Below are positions 10,922 through 20,603 of a stretch of DNA of 64,000 nucleotides, piece by piece. Position numbers and translations under genes: made by a program. Source of the DNA: Vibrio tritonius (lineage in GTDB: Bacteria; Pseudomonadota; Gammaproteobacteria; Enterobacterales; Vibrionaceae); contig NZ_AP014635.1 in the NCBI RefSeq assembly GCF_001547935.1, positions 1,364,001-1,428,000 of the forward strand, in the 5' to 3' direction. Numbering within the stretch: the first letter of the stretch is position 1; each line of letters begins with the position of its first letter. The notes under the pieces are model-generated. The model was given only the letters and a program-made list of their open reading frames with translations. It had not been told where the DNA came from and did no database searches.

Positions 10922-12706
10922 ATGCGTAGCCATTATTGTGGTCACCTGAACAAGTCCCTCGTTGGACAAACTGTGGAACTGTGCGGCTGGGTAAACCGTC
11001 GTCGTGATTTAGGCGGTCTTATCTTCATTGATATGCGAGATCGTGAAGGTATCGTTCAGGTGGTTGTCGATCCAGATATGGCGGACGTGTTTGCTGTAGC
11101 AAACCAATTGCGCAGTGAGTTCTGTATCAAACTGACTGGCGCAGTTCGTGCTCGTCCAGACAGCCAAATCAACAAAGATATGGCAACGGGTGAAGTTGAA
11201 ATCTTGGCATCAGGCATTGAGATCATTAACCGTTCTGAAGTATTGCCTCTCGATTTCAACCAGAAAAACTCGGAAGAACAGCGTCTAAAATACCGCTATT
11301 TAGACCTTCGCCGTCCAGAAATGAGCGACCGTATTAAACTGCGTGCAAAAGCATCAAGTTTTGTTCGTCGTTTCCTAGATGACAACGGCTTCTTGGATAT
11401 CGAAACTCCAGTACTAACTAAAGCAACACCAGAAGGTGCTCGTGACTACTTAGTACCAAGCCGTGTGCACAAAGGTAAATTCTACGCACTACCACAATCA
11501 CCACAGCTATTTAAGCAGCTGCTAATGATGTCTGGTTTTGACCGTTACTATCAAATCGTTAAGTGTTTCCGTGACGAAGATTTACGTGCTGACCGTCAGC
11601 CTGAATTCACTCAGATCGATATCGAAACATCATTTATGCCTGCGGAAGAAGTTCGCGGCATGACTGAAAAAATGGTTCGTGATATGTGGAAAGAACTGCT
11701 AGACGTTGAGCTAGGTGATTTCCCAATCATGCCTTACAGCGAAGCAATGCGTCGTTTTGGTTCAGACAAGCCTGACCTACGTAACCCACTAGAAATCATC
11801 GATGTCGCTGATCTCGTAAAAGACGTTGAATTCAAAGTGTTTGCAGGCCCTGCAAATGACGAAAAAGGTCGCGTAGCGGTTCTTTGTGTTACTGGCGGTG
11901 CAGCGTTAACTCGTAAGCAAATTGACGAATACACCAACTACGTTTCAATCTACGGTGCGAAAGGCATGGCATGGTTGAAAGTAAACGATCGTGCAGCAGG
12001 CCTAGAAGGCATTCAGTCTCCAGTAGCGAAATTCTTGAGTGCAGAGATCATCGAATCTCTACTTGAGCGCACTAACGCACAATCTGGCGACATCATCCTA
12101 TTTGGTGCCGATAACGCAAATGTTGTGACTAACGCACTTGGCGCACTTCGTCTGAAAATTGGTAAAGACTTAGGTCTAACTGATGAATCAGCATGGGCTC
12201 CACTATGGGTTATCGACTTCCCAATGTTCGAAAGTGATGAAGAAGGTAACGTTGCAGCAATGCACCATCCATTCACTTCACCACTAGGTGTGTCACCTCA
12301 AGAGCTGAAAGCCAACCCTGCAGAAGCAAACTCTAATGCTTACGATATGGTAATTAATGGCTATGAAGTCGGTGGTGGTTCAGTTCGTATCCACAATGCC
12401 GAAATGCAATCCGCTGTTTTTGATGTGCTAGGTATCAACGAAGAAGAACAACGTTCTAAATTCGGTTTCTTATTAGACGCACTAAAATACGGTACACCAC
12501 CACATGCTGGTCTAGCATTCGGTCTTGACCGTTTGGTTATGCTACTTTGCGGCACAGAAAACATCCGTGACGTAATTGCATTCCCTAAAACAACTGCAGC
12601 AGCTTGTCCTCTAACAGAGGCGCCTAGCTTCGCAAACCCAGCAGCACTAGAAGAACTTTCTATTGCTGTGATTGCAAAAGAAGAAGCAGAGAAAGACGCT
12701 GAATAA
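10922..12706 (+). CDS. aspS: Aspartate--tRNA ligase
   Basis: 594-residue class IIb aminoacyl-tRNA synthetase that charges tRNA-Asp. Domain order is an N-terminal OB-fold anticodon-binding domain (about 1-105, with [20 protein letters not shown]), class II motif 2 ([20 protein letters not shown], about 216-235), the bacterial GAD insertion (about 290-430), and class II motif 3 [17 protein letters not shown] near the C-terminus. Length matches the bacterial family. Codon use is strongly biased as in a highly expressed gene. It appears monocistronic with its own terminator. Confidence 0.98.
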   Translation: MRSHYCGHLNKSLVGQTVELCGWVNRRRDLGGLIFIDMRDREGIVQVVVDPDMADVFAVANQLRSEFCIKLTGAVRARPDSQINKDMATGEVEILASGIEIINRSEVLPLDFNQKNSEEQRLKYRYLDLRRPEMSDRIKLRAKASSFVRRFLDDNGFLDIETPVLTKATPEGARDYLVPSRVHKGKFYALPQSPQLFKQLLMMSGFDRYYQIVKCFRDEDLRADRQPEFTQIDIETSFMPAEEVRGMTEKMVRDMWKELLDVELGDFPIMPYSEAMRRFGSDKPDLRNPLEIIDVADLVKDVEFKVFAGPANDEKGRVAVLCVTGGAALTRKQIDEYTNYVSIYGAKGMAWLKVNDRAAGLEGIQSPVAKFLSAEIIESLLERTNAQSGDIILFGADNANVVTNALGALRLKIGKDLGLTDESAWAPLWVIDFPMFESDEEGNVAAMHHPFTSPLGVSPQELKANPAEANSNAYDMVINGYEVGGGSVRIHNAEMQSAVFDVLGINEEEQRSKFGFLLDALKYGTPPHAGLAFGLDRLVMLLCGTENIRDVIAFPKTTAAACPLTEAPSFANPAALEELSIAVIAKEEAEKDAE

Positions 12707-12730
12707 GTGTTGGTTACTGTATCAATATAA

Positions 12731-12758
12731 AAAGGCGACCTTAGGGTCGCTTTTTTTC
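12731..12758 (+). terminator. Rho-independent terminator after aspS
   Basis: GCGACC/GGTCGC stem, A-run before and seven T after. Confidence 0.88.
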
Positions 12759-12835
12759 GCACTATTTTGCCACACGATGGTGAATTAATGACGACGATGG
12801 ATTTGACAGCTAACTCGTTAATTTGCGGTAGCGCA

Positions 12836-12863
12836 TGGTCACAACAAGGTTTTTTGTTACAAT
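12836..12863 (+). promoter_or_regulatory. Candidate sigma70 promoter for tdk
   Basis: TGGTCA and TACAAT with a 16-base spacer, about 65 bases before the chosen tdk start. Confidence 0.35.
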
Positions 12864-12928
12864 GCGCCCACTCAATATTTTGTTAGTTGCCGATAAACGA
12901 TGGTCGGCCCGTTTCAGGAATTTCTCTT

Positions 12929-13510
12929 TTGGCTCAGATGTATTTTTATTACTCCGCAATGAATGCGGGTAAATCCACCACACTGTTGCAATCGGCGTTT
13001 AACTATAAAGAGCGTGGTATGACACCTGTCATTTATACCGCAGCAATTGATGATCGTTTTGGGGCAGGGAAGGTCAGTTCACGTATTGGCTTAGAAGCGT
13101 CTGCTTATATTTTTAGTGCGCAAACCGATCTCTACGCAGAAATTACGGCTCTTAACGAAGAAGCACCACGCCACTGTATTTTAGTCGACGAATGTCAGTT
13201 TTTATCGAAAGAACAAGTATACCAACTTACCGAAGTTGTTGACCGTCTTGATATCCCGGTGCTGTGCTATGGTTTACGCACCGACTTTTTGGGCGAGCTT
13301 TTCCCAGGGAGCCTAGCATTACTGGCTTGGGCAGATAAGCTGGTGGAGTTAAAAACGATTTGTCATTGTGGGCGTAAAGCCAATATGGTGATTCGCACCG
13401 ATGAGCATGGCAAGCCAATAGCCGAAGGTGATCAAGTTGCGATTGGTGGTAACGATAAATACGTATCTGTATGCCGTTTACATTACAAAGAGGCTCTCGG
13501 TCGCAAGTAA
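12929..13510 (+). CDS. tdk: Thymidine kinase, probable TTG start
   Basis: 193 residues; phosphorylates thymidine to dTMP in pyrimidine salvage. The P-loop is [12 protein letters not shown] near the N-terminus, the Walker B-like segment is [10 protein letters not shown], and the lasso/zinc region has Cys residues in [12 protein letters not shown] and SVCRLH. I place the start at TTG 12929 because CAGGAA lies eight bases upstream and the protein then begins [16 protein letters not shown], the usual beginning of the family. ATG 12938 would lose three conserved residues, and the upstream TTG at 12887 adds 14 unrelated residues. Confidence 0.94.
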   Translation: MAQMYFYYSAMNAGKSTTLLQSAFNYKERGMTPVIYTAAIDDRFGAGKVSSRIGLEASAYIFSAQTDLYAEITALNEEAPRHCILVDECQFLSKEQVYQLTEVVDRLDIPVLCYGLRTDFLGELFPGSLALLAWADKLVELKTICHCGRKANMVIRTDEHGKPIAEGDQVAIGGNDKYVSVCRLHYKEALGRK

Positions 13511-13584
13511 CAGATCAAGAGTGACTAATTACTGCCACTATCTGACGATTAACGATTGTGCCGGTAAGCGATGAGAACAATACA

Positions 13585-13612
13585 AAAAAGGATGTCAACT
13601 GACATCCTTTTC
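13585..13612. terminator. Bidirectional terminator between tdk and the YdcF-family gene
   Basis: AAAAGGATGTCA/TGACATCCTTTT, a perfect 12-bp stem with A and T flanks, placed to stop both convergent genes. Confidence 0.8.
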
Positions 13613-13693
13613 TATGAAAATGTAGGTTTAAGCTCGATGCAATTCAAGCGGATTGTAACCTACTACAGCCATCAACTGACGGCGTTTAAGGCG

Positions 13694-14326
13694 TTAGCTA
13701 AAAATCGTTTTAAGGGCTTCATACGCTTCGTGGACTTCTACTGGCACTGGTTGGCTGATTTGAAATCCTTGTGCTGGGTAATTTTCTATCCGCTCAAAAT
13801 CACCTAGCAATTGCTCAATCACTAAATCTAATGTCATTTCTTCAGTAAGATATTCAAATAGATCGGTTGCACAAGACGTCACTTGTAAACTCTCAACCGC
13901 TTCTGGCCACTGTTTCATAAAAGTCGCATAGGCGCGGCGTTCTTTATACGGTTTGTGGACTAATATTACCCGCTTCGGATGGATGTTGTGTTCAGCCAAT
14001 AGGCGAGCAGAAAATTGAATATTCTCGCCACTATTTTGCGATGTACCTTCTAGTAATATGTTCTCTTCGGCAACGCCAGCGTCTTTGGCTACGGTGGCAA
14101 ATCGCTCTGCTTCTGGTGTGTCATAAACACCGCGAGTGAGGCGACCATAGCCCCCACTAAAAACGATTAAAGGAGCTAATCCTTGTTTGAATAGAGTTAC
14201 TGCATGTTCTGCAACCCGTAAATCATTGCTTCCCATAGCAATAATGACATCAGCAGATTGGAGGTCGTGGTCCAATTGCATGTAACGCCAAAGCGTTTCT
14301 AAATGTTGGTAAAGATGTTTACTCAT
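13694..14326 (-). CDS. YdcF family (DUF218) protein
   Basis: 210 residues of the DUF218/YdcF family, a Rossmann-like fold also found in ElyC and SanA. Motifs seen: ADVIIAMGSNDLRVAEHAV, PLIVFSGGYGR, LLEGTSQNSGENIQFSARLL and VILVHKPYKERRAYATF. There is no signal peptide or membrane anchor, so it is of the cytosolic YdcF kind; E. coli YdcF binds SAM in vitro but its role is unknown. The gene overlaps the end of the upstream SDR gene by 8 bases, so the two form an operon. Confidence 0.85.
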   Translation of the reverse strand: MSKHLYQHLETLWRYMQLDHDLQSADVIIAMGSNDLRVAEHAVTLFKQGLAPLIVFSGGYGRLTRGVYDTPEAERFATVAKDAGVAEENILLEGTSQNSGENIQFSARLLAEHNIHPKRVILVHKPYKERRAYATFMKQWPEAVESLQVTSCATDLFEYLTEEMTLDLVIEQLLGDFERIENYPAQGFQISQPVPVEVHEAYEALKTIFS

Positions 14327-15149
14327 TTTCGGACAAAGCCTCCAGAGTATTTGAGTAATTGAACTGATAGCCCAGTTCGATCAGCCTGTCACAGACAATT
14401 CGCTTGTCAGGTCGATCTTGGATTGGAGGAAGGCTAACCTCCTCGCTCATTTTAGAAATCGCAGCCGCGTAAAACTCGGCTTTGCTCACAGTTTTTGGAG
14501 TCGTTGCATTAATCACTTCATTAATTAAGTGATTTACCGCAAATTCAATGATGCCGATGGCATCTTTAAGATGGAGCATGTTAGCTGGCGCGGTGGAACT
14601 AACCGAGCTAAGCTTGTTAACAAAGCGGCTAGGATGGCGGTCTGGTCCAAATAGGCCACTACAGCGGACTATCACGTATTCAAGCCCAGAATCAATGACG
14701 CACTGCTCTGCTTGAAGCATGATACGAGCATTGGTTGAAAAGTCCTCACTATCTAAAGCTTGAGAGTAAGTAGCATCAGACTCATGCATGGCTTGTATTC
14801 GATTGGGGTAAACAGTAGTAGAGCTAACCATTACTATCTTACGTACTCCTGCTGCTTTAGCATGAGTAACTAAGTTACCCCAATAATGGGCGTATTCATC
14901 GCCTTGTCCGCGGCGAAAGCCCGGAGGAAAACAACCAATGATGACGTCACATTGACGCTGAAATAGCTGTTCAGTTAGCTCTTTAGGTTGGTTTAGGTCA
15001 CATAAAAAACTAGGAATACCGAGTTGTGAGAGTGCTTCAACACCTTCCATTTGGGTTCGGGTTGCACTGACTTTGATCTTTTTTTGCAGAAACGACTGTG
15101 CTAGAGGCTTACCGAGCCATCCTGCACCAATGATTACAACGCGACTCAT
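14319..15149 (-). CDS. SDR-type NAD(P)-dependent epimerase/dehydratase (YeeZ-like)
   Basis: 276-residue short-chain dehydrogenase-like protein. The N-terminal Rossmann loop is VVIIGAGWLGKPLA. Later segments are IVMVSSTTVYPN, VRCSGLFGPDRHPSRF and NMLHLKDAIGIIEFAV, all matching the E. coli YeeZ pattern. The classical Tyr-X3-Lys pair is not evident, as in YeeZ, so catalytic activity is uncertain. It is the promoter-proximal gene of a two-gene leftward unit with the YdcF-family gene. Confidence 0.82.
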   Translation of the reverse strand: MSRVVIIGAGWLGKPLAQSFLQKKIKVSATRTQMEGVEALSQLGIPSFLCDLNQPKELTEQLFQRQCDVIIGCFPPGFRRGQGDEYAHYWGNLVTHAKAAGVRKIVMVSSTTVYPNRIQAMHESDATYSQALDSEDFSTNARIMLQAEQCVIDSGLEYVIVRCSGLFGPDRHPSRFVNKLSSVSSTAPANMLHLKDAIGIIEFAVNHLINEVINATTPKTVSKAEFYAAAISKMSEEVSLPPIQDRPDKRIVCDRLIELGYQFNYSNTLEALSENE

Positions 15150-15493
15150 GTTACGCTCCCCTGTGAATTACATAACAGAATGATAATAACGTGAGTAAAA
15201 TCAATTCGCGACCTTAAAGGTAAGAATATTCTAAAACAACATCAACTCTTACAATAGTGAAGTCGGTTACATATTAAGTTTGATTGACCCATTGTCGGGT
15301 ATTTATTGTGCTTATTGTTGCTCGTTAAAAATAAAATCAACAATTAACCCAAATTCGGGATTAACCTTAGCACGATTTTGTACTACATTATGCGTCCAGT
15401 TTTATTAGAGGGTATCGCCCTTTCATCTGTTGTCTATTTCACTGCGCTTTCAGAATAAACAGAACAAAGAGCCAAGCTCGTTAAGGATTAGCT
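15150..15493. other. Divergent intergenic region upstream of the coiled-coil lipoprotein gene
   Basis: 344 bases between divergent genes. AT-rich, with a good AAGGA ribosome-binding site at about 15483 for the rightward lipoprotein gene. Promoters for both directions should lie here; no clear consensus boxes, RNA gene or ORF was identified. Confidence 0.5.
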
Positions 15494-16984
15494 ATGAATC
15501 AACTTCGAAAAGCACTCGTTGCTTCGGCATTAGTGACTCTTATTGGTTGTCAATCAACGCCGAAAGAGGGCCAGCAAGCGGTCCAAACGAATCAAGAATT
15601 ACAACAAGCAAACGCTGAGTTTGCTAAGATCCAAACGATGCAAAGTGAGTGGACAAAAACACTTGCGACAGTTGCCGAACTCAAGATTTATTCTCCTAGC
15701 GATTATGCTGCTTTGGTTAAATCCTGGAATGAAGCCAGTGAGCTTTATAACGTCATGGAGAAAAACCCCAATGTGACCACAGAAGATCGTTCTTTCTTTT
15801 CCAGTCAAAGCTACGCTAAAGCTTACCAAGATAAAATAGCTGCAGTTGATGCTCTACATCAGACGTTATTGACCTTTAAAGGCAAAGCTGATGTATTGCT
15901 TGCAGATTCAATTGCTCAAATGCATTACTTGGAAAAGATTTTCGCTAAGCGTCATTTCCCGGGCGAGTTTCGTTCGTTAACCGTAAGTTATAATAAGCTA
16001 TTTGCTTACGTTAAAAACGATGACTTAGAAGATGCGCAAGGTAAGCAAGTTGAGTTTTTGGACCAAGGGAAAAAACTCGAGATTAAGATCAGTTTGAAAT
16101 TACACATTTCACCTTTGGAGCAAGAACGTTATGTGCTGCAGCGTGAAGGCTTTGATGACGTGGCTCCGATGACGTTTAGCGCAGCTCAAAGCGAAATTCA
16201 ATTGGCATCTAATGTCGTTACCCGAAATCCGCGTGATAAGGCGGCTATAGAAGCTGCTGTTGCGAAAGCACGTTTTGAATTGCAGCATGTAAAACAAGTG
16301 GCTCATCAAGTTAAACTGCTGGCAGCAGTAGAAGATGATAAGTACGAAGGTTATGTGTTAGAAATTGAAAATCAGCTTCTTGCTATCTCTAAAACCATTG
16401 ATGGTTCAGATTTTCGTGATGTCGTGTTACGTGAGCAAGCTGAGAAAATCCTGAAACAAGTAAAAGCGCTGCGTAATTCCGATCAAGTAGAGCAGCTAGC
16501 GCATCAATTGGCGACAGAAAAAACATCAACTCAAAGCCTAACAAGTGATAATGAGCAACTGAAAGCGGAATTAAGCCAAATTAAAGAGTTGAACAAAGCC
16601 TATCTCAACCAAATCGCTCAACAGGCTAAATTAATTGAGAATCTTGAGAAGCAGCTGCAACCCAAAGAACAAGCGGCGGTAGTACCAGCGGCAGTAACGC
16701 CAACGGTTGTTGAACCTCAATCGCCAAATATGGATGCGGCTCCCCAAACTGTGACAGAACCTGTGACTCCAGCAGCTCCAGAGACAATAACAGCTGATAC
16801 TCCTGCGGATGAGTCGCCTGAAGCTGCAACAGATACTACATCAGAGGTTGTCAGTGATTCGGCATCACCGACTGAGCCCGTTACCACCGTTGAGCCTGTA
16901 TCTGAGACTCCTGCAGAACTCCCTGTGACAGAAACTCCAGTGGAGACGCCAACCACTGGTGAAATGACATCAGCAGCCAATTAA
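15494..16984 (+). CDS. Coiled-coil lipoprotein with acidic Pro/Thr/Glu-rich tail, function unknown
   Basis: 496 residues. The signal peptide ends in lipobox LIGC (Cys19), predicting a lipid-anchored envelope protein. The body (about 30-310) is alpha-helical with no recognised catalytic motif. A coiled coil (about 325-395) follows, then a tail of about 100 residues made almost entirely of Pro, Thr, Val, Glu and Ala with repeated acidic VTE/PVE/TPAE units. Such proteins are sometimes named chromosome segregation ATPases because of the coiled coil, but no Walker motif is present. AAGGA precedes the ATG. It appears monocistronic with its own terminator. I do not recognise a specific function. Confidence 0.8.
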   Translation: MNQLRKALVASALVTLIGCQSTPKEGQQAVQTNQELQQANAEFAKIQTMQSEWTKTLATVAELKIYSPSDYAALVKSWNEASELYNVMEKNPNVTTEDRSFFSSQSYAKAYQDKIAAVDALHQTLLTFKGKADVLLADSIAQMHYLEKIFAKRHFPGEFRSLTVSYNKLFAYVKNDDLEDAQGKQVEFLDQGKKLEIKISLKLHISPLEQERYVLQREGFDDVAPMTFSAAQSEIQLASNVVTRNPRDKAAIEAAVAKARFELQHVKQVAHQVKLLAAVEDDKYEGYVLEIENQLLAISKTIDGSDFRDVVLREQAEKILKQVKALRNSDQVEQLAHQLATEKTSTQSLTSDNEQLKAELSQIKELNKAYLNQIAQQAKLIENLEKQLQPKEQAAVVPAAVTPTVVEPQSPNMDAAPQTVTEPVTPAAPETITADTPADESPEAATDTTSEVVSDSASPTEPVTTVEPVSETPAELPVTETPVETPTTGEMTSAAN

Positions 16985-16999
16985 GGCGAATCAAACGAT

Positions 17000-17026
17000 A
17001 AAAAGAGTGCAGATGCACTCTTTTTT
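17000..17026 (+). terminator. Terminator after the coiled-coil lipoprotein gene
   Basis: AAAAAGAGTGC/GCACTCTTTTTT stem with an AGAT loop. Confidence 0.87.
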
Positions 17027-17077
17027 ATTGCGGGTGAATTAAGTTAATCGCAGTCATTAACTGACCACACGTGGGCA

Positions 17078-17308
17078 TTATTCGAGAATGCGATGAATTC
17101 GGTGGATGCATTCTGCAAGTTCGATACCTTCATGAGTTAAATAACCACCATCAGGCTGAGTGCAAAGACCTTTTCTGTGTAGGCTGTTGATAGCATCTTG
17201 TATAAGAGGGGAGGCATCACTGTGTACTTTGATGCCTTTTGAGGTACTACCCAAATCAAATTGTAGTAACAGATTAAGTTCATCAATATGGTTTTGGCTA
17301 AACTTCAT
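17078..17308 (-). CDS. TIGR02647 family small protein
   Basis: 76 residues starting MKFSQNHIDELNLLLQFDL. ATG 17308 was chosen because AGGAG lies about eight bases upstream; an in-frame extension of 18 residues upstream has no support. The family is a short helical protein of gamma-proteobacteria, sometimes described as DNA-binding, with the typical LHRKGLCTQPDGGYLTHEG segment. Function is not established. The gene stands alone. Confidence 0.8.
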   Translation of the reverse strand: MKFSQNHIDELNLLLQFDLGSTSKGIKVHSDASPLIQDAINSLHRKGLCTQPDGGYLTHEGIELAECIHRIHRILE

Positions 17309-17737
17309 ATTTCTACTCCTGCCTGTTTTTGTCTTTATTAACATAGCGAAACGAGCGCACACTGCAATATAAATTCTAGTGATTTGTTACCTAACCCACT
17401 TAATTTCATTATCATTTTTCAATGAAAATGCTTTTCACTAAAGTGATATTTATATAAATAAAAATTCTATAAAAGGATTCAATAGGATAGATATACTTAT
17501 ATGGAAGGTGAAAAGACAAAATGACCCACTCAAATCCGCGTTAAACAGTCGGATAAACATATTCGCGCTAATTCATGAGTGCCGCTTATAGGACAATTAA
17601 CAACAAGGTTAAATTTATAGATAAACTGAATATTTAAACGGTCAATTTTGTTAAAAGTATAAAATTTCCTTGAATTCATAGGGAAATAAAGCCATCATCC
17701 GCGGACTTTAATTTTTGTATCAAAACGTAAATTTATC
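17309..17737. other. Long AT-rich region upstream of the formate transporter gene
   Basis: 429 bases with no convincing ORF. It holds the promoter of the leftward TIGR02647 gene and, presumably, the regulatory region of the focA-like gene. I searched for a TTGAT-N4-ATCAA FNR-type box and saw none. The focA-like ATG has no strong Shine-Dalgarno sequence. Confidence 0.5.
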
Positions 17738-18586
17738 ATGGAACTTAACCAATTCGACGCTCTATCACCACAACAGATGGCGGAACGCGCCGCTGAAGTT
17801 GGTGTTGGTAAGGCAACTAAGCCTGCCTATAAATCTTTCCTACTTGCTATGTCTGCTGGTATGCAAATCGGTATCGCATTCGTGTTCTATACACTTGTGA
17901 CTACTGGTACTGGTGATGTGGCATTTGGTTTTAGCAAACTAATGGGTGGCCTTGCATTTAGCTTAGGTCTGATTCTTGTTGTTGTTACTGGCGGTGAACT
18001 ATTTACTAGCTCAGTGCTGACTCTTGTTGCAAAAGCATGTGGCAAAATCACCTGGAAACAGATGTTCAAAAACTGGGCAATTGTTTATGCGGGTAACTTT
18101 GTTGGCTCAATGCTTTTGGTTGGCATTATGCTGGTCACCAAGCAATACATGAGTGATGCTGGTCAACTCGGCATCAACGCAATGCACATCTCTCAACATA
18201 AACTTCATCACACGTTCTTCCAAGCAGTAGCGCTAGGCCTTATGTGTAACCTTTTAGTGTGTTTGGGTGTTTGGATGACATTTGGCGCGCGCTCTATGTC
18301 AGATAAAGTACTGCTTCTTGTGTTGCCTGTTGCGATGTTCGTATCTTCAGGTTTTGAGCACTGTATTGCTAACATGTTCCAAGTACCGATGGCAATTGGC
18401 ATCAAAGCGTTTGCTCCTGAATCATTTTGGCAAATGACTGGTGCTGATATTGCTCACTTTGCTGACCTTAACTGGGCGACCTTTATTGTTAACAACCTTA
18501 TCCCTGTGACCATTGGTAACATGATCGGTGGTGGTATTGTGGTTGGTATGCTTTACTTTGTCGTATTCCTTAAGAATAAACACTAA
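17738..18586 (+). CDS. focA: Formate/nitrite transporter family protein (FocA-type formate channel)
   Basis: 282 residues of the FNT family, a pentameric inner-membrane channel that moves formate across the membrane during mixed-acid fermentation. About six transmembrane helices are visible. FNT hallmarks are the GGELFTSS loop, with the Thr/Ser gate, the conserved His in SSGFEHCIANM, and NLIPVTIGNMIGGG near the C-terminus. E. coli focA lies next to pflB; here no pyruvate formate-lyase gene is adjacent, so it is a stand-alone gene and could be a paralogue (FocB-like). Confidence 0.88.
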   Translation: MELNQFDALSPQQMAERAAEVGVGKATKPAYKSFLLAMSAGMQIGIAFVFYTLVTTGTGDVAFGFSKLMGGLAFSLGLILVVVTGGELFTSSVLTLVAKACGKITWKQMFKNWAIVYAGNFVGSMLLVGIMLVTKQYMSDAGQLGINAMHISQHKLHHTFFQAVALGLMCNLLVCLGVWMTFGARSMSDKVLLLVLPVAMFVSSGFEHCIANMFQVPMAIGIKAFAPESFWQMTGADIAHFADLNWATFIVNNLIPVTIGNMIGGGIVVGMLYFVVFLKNKH

Positions 18587-18606
18587 GTTACATTCCTAAC
18601 TATTTG

Positions 18607-18636
18607 AAAAAGCGGCCTTTAAGGTCGCTTTTTTTT
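18607..18636 (+). terminator. Terminator after the formate channel gene
   Basis: AAAGCGGCCT/AGGTCGCTTT stem with one G-T pair, followed by eight T. Confidence 0.85.
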
Positions 18637-18816
18637 GATTTTTTGCAATTTGTCTTCAAATTGAACCGTAACTTGATAAAAGGTTATCCACATTTTCTGT
18701 GGATAAGTTGTTTTAAATCTGGTGTGTAACCTTAAAGTGATGATATTTGGTGCAAAAGGCGCACGTTTTTCGTGCGACAATGTCACGATGAGAAGTAAAA
18801 GTTTAGATAAAAGAAG

Positions 18817-19605
18817 CTATTTATTAAATTGAACTAGGACGCGACCTTCTTTACTGAATGCTCTCCCTAAAGTGAAGTGAATGGAGCAGACCAGTGAAAT
18901 GTTCATTGTGACAAAAATCGCCATCATGATCATGAGTTGGTATTTTATCGCGATCATCGGACTAGAGCCGCCTAGTATCTGCCCGGTCATCATTCCAGGT
19001 AAGGTAACTAAGCCAATCGTTGCCATAGAAGCAAGAAGTGGTGCAGAGGCTTTACGCAATGCTTCTTGCACAAACTGGCGGGAGGCATAACGAGGGGAAG
19101 CGCCCAACGCGATAGCGGCTTCATATTGATCTTTACGTTCTTTAAAGCAAGTAAAAAGGTTTTGTAGTGCAATAATGTTACTGCTTAAGGTGTTACCCAG
19201 TAACATTCCTGCTAGTGGTATCATGTATTGTGCATTATACAATGGGGTGGGGCGTACTATGGCGGTGCATAGAATGAGAAGAACAGGGGAAAGTCCAATA
19301 CCGATGCCCAGCGCAATAGGAAACAGCAATACTTTTTGAGGCAAGTGTGTCTTCGATAGAACAGAACTTGCACCAACGACCAGCATCAAGAAAAGCCAAA
19401 CGATATTAACCCACAGACTATTTAGGTTGAATAGATATTGTAAATAACTCCCAACTAGAAGCAGTTGTAATGCCATTCTGCCCACAGAGATCAGAATATC
19501 CTTGGCTTGATCTAGGCGGTGATAGTAATTGATAGCCAGCGGTATAAGTAAGATAAAACTGAAGGCAAATAGCTGTGACCAAGAGATATCCAGTGCTTCG
19601 TTCAT
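18817..19605 (-). CDS. fetB: FetB-like (UPF0014) ABC transporter permease
   Basis: 262 residues from ATG 19605; an in-frame TTG lies four codons upstream. Belongs to UPF0014/FetB, the membrane subunit of the FetAB exporter that lowers cytosolic iron in E. coli. About six or seven hydrophobic helices are seen. Family motifs are IPLAGMLLGNTLSSNI, EAAIALGASPRYASRQFVQEALRKA and LPGMMTGQILGGSSPMIAIKYQLM. No ATP-binding partner (FetA) lies beside it, which is unusual; the neighbours are a lone binding protein and the sap operon. Confidence 0.85.
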   Translation of the reverse strand: MNEALDISWSQLFAFSFILLIPLAINYYHRLDQAKDILISVGRMALQLLLVGSYLQYLFNLNSLWVNIVWLFLMLVVGASSVLSKTHLPQKVLLFPIALGIGIGLSPVLLILCTAIVRPTPLYNAQYMIPLAGMLLGNTLSSNIIALQNLFTCFKERKDQYEAAIALGASPRYASRQFVQEALRKASAPLLASMATIGLVTLPGMMTGQILGGSSPMIAIKYQLMIMMAIFVTMNISLVCSIHFTLGRAFSKEGRVLVQFNK

Positions 19606-19695
19606 ATGTGTCCACAAATAAAAGCGACTCGTTACCTGCTAATGCATGAGTGAATGCTTTTGTTTGAGCAGGCAGGAGCTAAAAAGTGATTTAAC

Positions 19696-20439
19696 TCATT
19701 CATTATCATATTTTTTTACGATTCTATCTAGTTCGCCGTTACTGCGAATGAGGCGTAACCCACGATTAAACGCCTCGATATACACTTTGGCTTTGGGATT
19801 TGCTTTCCCTGACGCAACGTATAGGCCGCTGTAAGCAACATTAGGATAGATTTTGGTAAATAAATTAGGAGGAATTTTGTTTTTACGCATTGTCCATAGT
19901 GCGACGCGATATTCCTCAATGAACATATCGATTCGGCCATTCATTACTTTATGAATGTTGGTCAGCAAATCAGAGGCCTCGATACGCTTAAGCCAAGGTG
20001 ACTGTAAAAAATCGTCATCGTAGGCGTAGCTCTTAATGACACCTACCGTTTTGCCATTGAGATCTTTGTAGGTTCCCCACTCAAATTGGTTATCTTTCAG
20101 TGTGACAAGGCTAATTTCGTTATAAAGATAAGGGTCAGAAAAGAGCAAGGTATCTTTACGGGTGTCTGAGTACCATGCTGCAATCACCACAACATCACGC
20201 CCATGTTCAGCTTCTTTCAATGAGCGAGACCATGGCTTAATCTCGATCTGAATATCGTAACCTTGAGTTGCATATGCAGCTTTAACGATGTCGACAGAGA
20301 GCCCTGTCGGTGGATTACCATCAATCACGTAGGGCGGCCACTCATTTTGCAGCCCGATGATTACCTGGGAATTTGCCAACGAAAGTGGGCTAAAGAGTAG
20401 CCAAATTACGCCAAGGAATGTGTAAAACCAATTTAGCAC
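19696..20439 (-). CDS. Transporter substrate-binding domain protein (PBP type 2, SBP_bac_3)
   Basis: 247 residues with a Sec signal peptide (hydrophobic about 4-20, cleavage near SLANS). The periplasmic binding domain of the polar amino-acid type follows: IIGLQNEWPPYVIDGNPPTG, IDIQIEIKPWSRSLKEAEHG-like segment with PWSRSL, and KTVGVIKSYAYDDDFL. No permease or ATPase gene is adjacent, so it may serve a distant transporter or act as a free sensor. The ligand cannot be told. Confidence 0.83.
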   Translation of the reverse strand: MLNWFYTFLGVIWLLFSPLSLANSQVIIGLQNEWPPYVIDGNPPTGLSVDIVKAAYATQGYDIQIEIKPWSRSLKEAEHGRDVVVIAAWYSDTRKDTLLFSDPYLYNEISLVTLKDNQFEWGTYKDLNGKTVGVIKSYAYDDDFLQSPWLKRIEASDLLTNIHKVMNGRIDMFIEEYRVALWTMRKNKIPPNLFTKIYPNVAYSGLYVASGKANPKAKVYIEAFNRGLRLIRSNGELDRIVKKYDNE

Positions 20440-20603
20440 TGTATTGACCTTTCGTGAGGATACCTCGAAAGTTTAACCATTAACTCAATATTTTGCTGAG
20501 TATTTTTTGATTCGGCGTGTGGGATTTGAAAGTGTGATAGAGCCCGCTCAATAGATAGCGAGCTTTATCTTGTAGGTCGGTTTTTTTACTTAAAGCTTGT
20601 TTG

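Noticed and set aside
17309..17737. FNR box before the formate channel gene
   Set aside because: No TTGAT-N4-ATCAA-like dyad was found by eye.
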